Positions 56,779 through 64,000 of a stretch of 64,000 nt of DNA are shown here, in pieces. This DNA is from Nepenthes gracilis (lineage: Eukaryota; Streptophyta; Magnoliopsida; Caryophyllales; Nepenthaceae), in the NCBI GenBank assembly GCA_033239525.1, contig BSYO01000030.1:4750850-4814849 (forward strand). The letters are read 5' to 3'. Both the position numbers and the translations under genes were made by a program. A model generated the notes under the pieces. That model did no database searches, had not been told where the DNA came from, and worked only from the letters and a program-made list of their open reading frames with translations. Each line of letters opens with the position of its first letter. Positions within the stretch are counted from its first letter, which is position 1.

Positions 56779-58941
56779 TATAATATATCATTTTTCAAAT
56801 ATCGTAATTACGGATAATTAAATTAATATAATTAAAATTGGGCTTAATCCAAGTAGAAAAAAATTAAGTTTCAAATGCGGTAGGAAGTACCGGCGGGGGA
56901 AGACTCGTTGGGCACCTCAGGCGGCGCTGCAAGTGCCTAAGGCCGTGGGCCAGCGCCTAGGGCGGGCGTAAAAGCAGCGCAGGCACACTCACTATGTGTT
57001 GGCTGGCGATATAAAAGGCCGCAAGGATTTATTCGAGCCATTTCTCATGGTCTCCGTGGGAAAGAAAAGAGTAAGAGAGTGATGGAGAAGAGAGAGAGAA
57101 TGAGAAATCAAGCTCTTGGGTTCGAATACAACTTGGATCTAGTTAGAAAAGTGATAGATCGGGTTGAGACAAGTACACTTATACCCTTTTCTTTCTCTTT
57201 TTGCACTGTTCATTCCTATCCCTTTGGATATTTTTATTTTGATACCTATCCATACTTTTATTTTCATGATACCCACGTATTAAACATCTATATATTTCGA
57301 TCTCGTATCCAATTTCCTAGTTTTGATCGGTATTTCACACTGAAACCCTAACCTCGCGCCCAGATGTTTTCACCCACTAATTTTTAAAATTTTTATATAA
57401 ATTGGCCTTAGAAAATCATTACTCATGCATTAAATATGTTAATTTGGTAATTGGGTGTATGATTTGGTAGTTTTATATAGAATTATGCTCACCAAAATCC
57501 TAATCCGTGTCCCCATCGGGTTTTATCCGAATTTATTATAATTTATACATTATTTGACTTTAGAAATTCGTAATCCTAATTTTATAGACGTGGACACTCC
57601 GTACATTTGATGTTTATACACATATACTTTATATATGTTAATTTTATGTATTCCGAAACATTGTCAAACATGAATCAGGATATTATTTGACATGTACATT
57701 ATATATTTAGAAATTACGTTTTATGCGTTTGTGAAGAAAATTTATTGTCCAAAAATTCTAAAGTCATGTTTGGCTCACGGTGATAATAATTTTTATTTTT
57801 TTATATTTTATGATATTCATACATATAATTTAAATTATGTGAAAATTTAAAATAATAAAAAAATATAAAAATTATGTACGTATATGAAGGGAATTCCATA
57901 ATTTGATATATTTATCATTCGTTCTCTCGGAGTGAGAATTTTGTGAAAGAAATTTGGTGGACTTTTTCTTAAAGAATAAGAAATATTAAAACTTGGACCA
58001 CGGATTTATATTTCAGAGGGTAACATTCCATGGCATACCATAGATATTACAGTGAAAACTCAATGATTATCTTGACCGTATTTTATAGTTGGTGATATTC
58101 CTTGACATATCATATATTATAGTGGAAGATCGTTATCTGTTAAAGGTTGCGTGCGGCTAAGGCCCCATCTATAAAGATTATATGTAGATGACCCACCTTT
58201 GGGTCTTGAATATAATGAGATGTCTTTTTTATTGTGTAGAAACAAATATAATTCAAATTACGATCGCCCGTTCATTTAGTTAGTAAGGCCTAAAAGAAAA
58301 ATAAGTAAAACGTAAAAGATAAATGTATTTCGAAAAGTACATTTGATCATGTCTCATATCCATATGCATTCACAAATATTACTCCTATTTTCTTCCCTAT
58401 TTTATTTAAATATATTGTATATTATTCTTGATTATATTATACTTGCTGTACATTTGGCTCACCATTATTATTTTTTCTTACTTCCAGATAAGCACGAGTT
58501 TATACCCGATAGGACGGGTAAAGGATTCGAAGTCAGCTAGGCATGAAGATCTTGGAGGAAAGCTTTGGCGACTTAGTTTTGTGATTTTTGTACCCTTATG
58601 TAGCACATTTGTATATCTCATGGAGGATTTGTATATTGATGTAGTTGAATGTCTAATGATATACATGTAGTTTAGCTCCCACTATATTTGATGGTTGTAA
58701 ATACTTTCGTAGATTTTTATGATTTTGTAGACACCTAGTGGCATCTTATTTGAGTCAACATATATCAGAGTTATAACGTTGGTGTCATATAATTATTGTG
58801 GCTTTTTGGATCCTATGTCAAGCTGTACTGTGGTTGTATATTTATTGTACAGAGATATTTATACAGGTTGTATTTGTTTGGCAGGTATTTTTCTGCCAGA
58901 ACTCTGCTGGATTTTGATTAGAAAAATCATGGTTCGTCATA
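56779..58941 (+). mobile_element. 5' LTR of chromovirus element H (2.2 kb)
   Basis: Starts TATAATATATCATTTTTC, which aligns to TGTAATGTACAGGTTTCT at 62558, and closes GTTCGTCATA before an exact primer site. Strong promoter-like TATAAAAGG at 57010-57018; donor-like site decayed to GAG|ACAAGT at 57168/57169; acceptor GGCTCACC..TTCTTACTTCCAG at 58485-58487. The partner LTR begins at 62558. Confidence 0.92.
57010..57018 (+). promoter_or_regulatory. TATA box of LTR H
   Basis: GATATAAAAGG, repeated at 62789 in the 3' LTR. It lies about 160 bases before the donor-like site. Confidence 0.7.
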
Positions 58942-58943
58942 AT

Positions 58944-58955
58944 TGGTATCAGAGA
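58944..58955 (+). other. Primer-binding site (element H)
   Basis: TGGTATCAGAGA, exact initiator Met tRNA type. Confidence 0.92.
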
Positions 58956-59215
58956 AAAAGATACCTTAAATTTGATCTGAATTTTACACAGAAGTATAGG
59001 TTAGGGTAAGATGAATTGAATAAGTGGATGAAGATGTTGGATAATTAAGTTAAATCGAATAGTTCTAATTATCCTAATTTGCATAACTCTGTCTAGAACT
59101 AAATTAGAAATTAGTTGGTAAGTTTGGTTATCTAACTTACATTGTCCTAATTAGTGTCTGAGTTATGAACTAACCCATATTATTATTATTTTCGAAAGGA
59201 TATCCGTAGCTAATC

Positions 59216-59935
59216 ATGTTGCCTAGATGGAGGTCGACACGTAAAGGTAGTCAACCACGTGATAGAGAGGCCGAGCATTTGAATCTGTTGAGTGGGATGT
59301 CAAGACTTAAAAGTCTTAAAAGATATAGTCCAGGCGGGCATCGGGAGAAGAGATGTTGAAGAGGGATACCTTAAGAATTAATTTAAGTTGATCTTGATTG
59401 GAGGACCGGGATTGGAGATGCTTAAATAGCACGATAGGTGAAACGGATAAGGTGGAATCGATGGCTCGAGGTCAGGATAATTTGGAGTCGATTTCTGGTA
59501 TTAGCGAATCTGAGGATGTTGATTTATAATCAATTCAATAATAATGAATAAAAACCTAAATTTTTGGACAGCTCGGATCCTGTAGCAGTTGAAATGTGGA
59601 CCATGAAATTTGATATGGTGTTTGCAATGATCCATGTCTGGAGGAGATAAAGTAATGTTGCCTCATATGAGTTAGGAGGCAAAGCTAATCATGGGTCGAA
59701 AGGATAAAGAGATATTGTAGAATATCTTTGTGGATGCTTTTTATGGGTCAATATTCTTCCTGAAGAGTTTTGGGAGCATGTTTTAATTGTGGATAGTTTG
59801 ACAAATGATTAAGGATTGTCCATATTTCATGGGTTAGACAGTAAAGAAGTCTAGTATTGTAAATCATGGTTTTGCGGTGATGGCACAAGATGTAGAGGTG
59901 CCGTCCACCGTGATGAAAAGTTAGGTTTCCAGACT
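59216..59935 (+). pseudogene. gag: gag remnant of element H
   Basis: The ATG at 59216 starts MLPRWRSTRKGSQPRDREAE, homologous to the gag starts at 1195 and 31373. The capsid core is not recognisable. At about 59775-59830 a frameshifted CCHC nucleocapsid knuckle is visible: ACFNCG, a stop, then MIKDCPYF one frame over, followed by HGFAVMAQDVEVPSTVM, which resembles the sequence between knuckle and protease in this family. Several stops. Part of the interval before the knuckle (59460-59520) is shared with element 2. Confidence 0.7.
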
Positions 59936-62543
59936 TTGGGATTTTAGTACATGTGTTATTTTGGGATTTCGAATCTGTATTTTCATTGTGTTTTCTAATT
60001 TTATTTATTTGTTTGAGGATTATAGACTTATGCTAATTATATCGATGTCTAAAACATTTTCTTGGGACCGTAGATATAATCGATTGGACTGAGTTAATTT
60101 GTTTTGTGGTACCGATCTTTGTTATAATATTAATGATAATTTGGTTGCTGAGTCACCATGCTGATATAAATCGGGTTGGTAAGGATATTATGTCTTGTAA
60201 TCGGATTGTGAAATTTTGAATCTGAATTAGAGTTGGTCGAGATATCAGAAAATTATTATCGTTTTGCCTACAAGTCATGTTATGGGAATCTATGCCGGGT
60301 TTATCTAGTAAATGAAACCATACCTAGAAGTTATCTTGTAGTCATTAAGGAGTTTTGGCTGTATAAGCATTTGAGGATATTTTTTAGAGGAAAAGATTAT
60401 GCTAATTTACCTTTAATTAGTAATTCGAGGTTGTACCAAAAAAGGCACCGATATTCTTAAGAATTCCATGTAGAATCAAGGAAGTATTGGTTAGGTGTTG
60501 CTTTAGGATGATTTAGGACATCTAAGGTTGGTAAGTAATATGAACTGACAAGGTCACTTGTGGATGACTAGAGATTTAGGTTGTTCAGAAGATAAATGGT
60601 TTGATTAACGGGCACTGTAAATTAATTGGTGATTTAGTTGATCTATTGCAAAGACTCCGTGATTTCTAGGGTCGATCTGTATCCATAAGTATTGTAATTG
60701 TGGATATTGAAGTTGTGTCGTGGTAGCATTCAGGATAAAGATATGACCGTTGCAAGTTCCAGTAACACTATTTGGGTTTGTAGGTTCATTTGTATTTTAT
60801 GGACTTTATAGATTGGGTCCTCATGCCATACGTAGGCCAATTTTGTGATGGCCTTCGCAATGAATTCAAGGAATTATGGAAGATGCATAAACTCTATTTG
60901 AGAATTGTGTCATGGACTAGGAAGGCCAATGGCCATGTGCTGAATTGAGTAACAAAAGTGAGTTTGGTTAAGGAAAATGTTATGTCAGGCATATAGTTTC
61001 TTCGATAGTAGGAATGTGGTTTTATAGAGATTTGAGCAATGGCTCATTTGGAAAAGACCAGTTTGTTGTCATGAAAGTATACATTTCTCTTGGGTCTAGG
61101 TGAATCCGAAAAGATATCCATTAAGTATTTCTCGAGGTTTTGCAACGTCCGTAGGGCGTTTGGCTTGGAAGCGATCAACATCCGTTGGAATGATATATAA
61201 GAAGATAGTTTTCGATGAATGAATGGTAAATTGTCGACCATATCGTTTGAGTTGGTCCCTGATGGATCAAGTGGGTTGTAGTAAAATGTGATACTTTTGA
61301 GGAAGATTTTGGATTATACTTTTTCTGCCTCGTATGTGGGCAGTTTTCCTTGGGTTAAGTAGGTGAGAAGTCCATGATCAGAGTTACTCCACTTGAGTAT
61401 TGGAGTTAGCAATTGAGGTCTCTACTTTAAAAACTTATAGGTGCTGTTTTTAGATATGGTTATTGTCTAATGATTCTGAAGGTCTGAGTAGTCATGTCAA
61501 ATAGAGGATATGATCATTCATTTATGCAAATGGGTAAATTGTTTGAGGACTGTGAAGGTGAATCTTAGTGTCGTTTACAGAAGGCAAACTTTAGTGTCGA
61601 TGATTCGATGTTAGGAGTCTTCAGATTTAAGATGTTTTTCAATACTTCATAGGAGATGTTGAATGGTGAATCATGAGCAATTCCTAATATTTAAGTTAAT
61701 GAGATGCTGTGCTTTTAATTGACAAACAGAATTGTACTCGGAGTGTTAAAGCTATGTAATTATAAGATGAGAAATCCTTGAGGTATTATTTCGGGTTATC
61801 AAAACGGCAACGATTTTATATGTTTGGATAATTGGGGAACAGTTAGCAAGGACGTCCATTTATTTCAAATTTGGATGGTATGATCAGATTGAGTAAGTCG
61901 GCTTATCGATATACTAACGAAGTGATAAGTTGCTTAGTATTCAGGTCTTAAGCTTTTGGTAGTGACTTGAGGCTGTACCGAAATTTTTAGGATAATTACC
62001 ATGATTGTGTTTTCTAAGTTGATTATAAATCAAGGATTATGGGTTTTGCCTTAAACATATCAATATCTCGGGGTTTTTCCTTAGGCCTATAGCTGCTATG
62101 TAACCGAGATGTCCAATATGGATCAATAGAATTGAGTTACAAGAGGACTTTTAGTACACTAATTAATGGTTAATCAAAGTTGTGCAGCGGAGCAGATAGT
62201 CTGTGTATTTTAAGGTTTAGTTTGAAGTTTGAAGTGGTTGATCATTTTCAAGACTTAAGATGAATTGAAGTAGAAGTTCATTGGTTCGTCCGAGCTTTTG
62301 AATTAAGTCGAGGAAATCAGTACGTCATCGAACTAAGCCGTTGTTGGAAATTGAAGATTTGTCTTACTAAAGGGTTCTAGCCTAGATTCAGATTGGAAAT
62401 ATTAGGCATTGGGAGTTAGGATGATTCATTTGGTTAAGGCCTTCAAGGATATGGCATAGTATCACGAAGAAAGAATTTTGAAAGGATTTTTTTTCAATTG
62501 TTGAATTTTGAGATTCATTAAATTTTGAGGACGAAATTTTTAT
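59936..62543 (+). pseudogene. Decayed pol or non-coding interior of element H
   Basis: 2.6 kb with stops in all frames. I cannot place RT, RNase H or integrase motifs. Only the extreme end (TTTTGAGGACGAAATTTTTA before the purine tract) is family-typical. Blocks such as GTTAGCAATTGAG (61406), GAGTAGTCATGTCA (61485) and TTAGGCCTATAGCT (62082) recur in element 2 on the opposite strand in the same order. The 75-codon frame 60233-60460 and the minus frame 61044-61241 have no known domain. Confidence 0.55.
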
Positions 62544-62557
62544 AAGTGGGGGAGAGT
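62544..62557 (+). other. Polypurine tract (element H)
   Basis: AAGTGGGGGAGAGT directly before the LTR-opening TGTAATG. Confidence 0.88.
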
Positions 62558-64000
62558 TGTAATGTACAGGTTTCTAAATATCGTAATTGCGGGTAATTAA
62601 GTTAATATAATTAAAATTTGGGTTGATATATGTGATAAAAAATTAAGTTTTGGATACGGTAAGAAGTGTTGGCAGGGGAAGGCTCACCGGGTGCCTTGGG
62701 CAGTGCCGCAAGCACTCAAAGCCACGCGCCAACACCCGGAGCTGGTGCTGAAAGCAGCGCAGGCACACTTGCGGCACGCTGGCCGACGATATAAAAGGTC
62801 GCGAGGGTTTATTCGGGCCATTTCTCACGGCCTCCGCGGGAAAGAAGAGGGAGAGAGTGACGGAGAAGAGAAAGGAGTAAATCAAGCTATCGAGTTTGAA
62901 TCTGACTTGGAGGTAGTTAGAAAAGTGATAGATCGGGTCGAGGTAAATGCATTCATACCATTCTTTTCTCTTTTTGCACCGTTTATCCTGATCCATCTAG
63001 GGATTTTTGTCCTAATACTCATTTATACTTTTATTTTTATGATACCAACGTATTGAACATGTCTATATTTTGATCTCATGTCTGATTTCCTAGTTTTGAT
63101 CAGTATTTCGCACCGAAACCCTAACCTCGTGCCCAGATGTTTTTACCCACTAATTTTTGAGATTTTTACACAAATTGGCCTTAAAAAATCATTACACATG
63201 CCTTGCATATGTTAATTTGTTAATTAGGTATCCGATTTGGTAGTTTTATACGAAATTAAGCTCACCAAAATCCTAACCCACTCCTCCTTTGGGTTTTATC
63301 TGAATTGGTTGTAATTTATAAATGATTTGGCTTTAGAAATTCATTACCCTAGTTTTATGGATGCGGACACTCCGTAAATTTTATATTTATACACATATTT
63401 TATATATGTTAATTTTATGTATTCCAAAACATTATCGAACATGAATCGGGATATTATTTGATATGTACATTATATATATTATCTTGTGTATACTCTGAAA
63501 ATTACGTTATATGCGTGTGTGAATGAAGTTTATTATCTGAAAGTTCTAAAGTCATGTTTCGCTCGCGGTGGTAAGAATTTTTATTTTTTTATATTTTATG
63601 ATATTCATGCATATAATTTAAGTCATGTGAAAACTTATACTGATAAAAAATATAAAAATTATGTAAGTATACGAAGAAAATGTTACAATTTGATATGTTT
63701 ATAATTCGTTCTCTCTGAGTGAGAACTTTGTGAAAGAAGTTTGGTGGTCTTTTGCTTAAAGAATAAGAAATTGTGAAACTTGGATTATGAATTTATATTT
63801 TAGAGGGTAGTATTCCCTAATATACCATAGATATTACAATGAAAATTCAATGATTATCTTTACTGTTTTTGTAGTGGGTGATATTTATTAACATACCTTG
63901 GTATATTATAGTGAAAGAGCGTTGTCTATTAAGTGTCACCTGCGGCTAAGGCCCTGTCTACATGGATTATATGTATATGGTCCGCCTCTGGGTTTTAAAT
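62558..64000 (+). mobile_element. 3' LTR of element H, cut by the window end
   Basis: Opens TGTAATGTACAGG and follows the 5' LTR closely: TATAAAAGG at 62789, leader, donor-like GAG|GTAAAT at 62942/62943, and later blocks to 64000. The end and target duplication lie outside. Confidence 0.92.

Noticed and set aside
1..64000. CRISPR arrays, operons, rRNA genes
   Set aside because: None seen; the tandem arrays are adjacent units without spacers of CRISPR type, and the DNA is plant-like.

Overview
This 64 kb window looks like repeat-dense, AT-rich DNA from a flowering plant, most likely a eudicot and plausibly pericentromeric or other heterochromatin. I found no host protein-coding gene, rRNA or convincing tRNA. 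Almost everything I can assign is LTR retrotransposon DNA: Ty3/gypsy chromovirus (Tekay/Del-like, family A) copies with about 2 kb LTRs and an initiator-Met-tRNA primer site; two related LTR subfamilies (C/E and D); a very long-LTR family (B); a Tat-like family (T); and one Ty1/copia element. All coding regions are broken by stops, frameshifts and deletions. No species is assigned.

Layout. 1-5215: chromovirus element 1 (+), with a large internal deletion. 5216-7991: 5' half of a Tat-like element (-), cut by element 1. 7992-11690: AT-rich, unassigned. 11700-26183: one copia element (-) split by two gypsy insertions, element 2 (-, 15706-20809) and element 3 (+, 21715-26178). 26394-27934: 5' part of a B-type LTR, cut by LTR C (27935-30406). 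30437-39520: element F (-), whose leader holds solo LTR D, which in turn holds solo LTR E; both solo LTRs have perfect 5-bp target duplications. 39726-41683: LTR G. 43604-43835: a Mutator-type MITE candidate with a 10-bp direct repeat. 45111-55500: a Tat-like LTR split by a complete 9.2 kb B element with 3.5 kb LTRs and target duplication CTACC. 56779-64000: chromovirus element H (+), running off the window.

The most interesting signal is not a gene. Across at least ten LTRs from different subfamilies and both strands, the LTR carries a GAG|GCAAGT or GAG|GTAAGT donor-like site 110-200 bp after the TATA box. It also carries a CTCAC branch-like motif plus pyrimidine tract plus CAG acceptor-like site 340-550 bp before the LTR end. 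This predicts an intron of 1.1-2.8 kb lying wholly inside the LTR leader. In LTR D the predicted intron holds three of its four tandem-repeat arrays.

Boundaries of LTRs are read directly from TG...CA ends, primer sites, polypurine tracts and target duplications. Family names rest on recognised protein motifs. I ran no alignment or database search.
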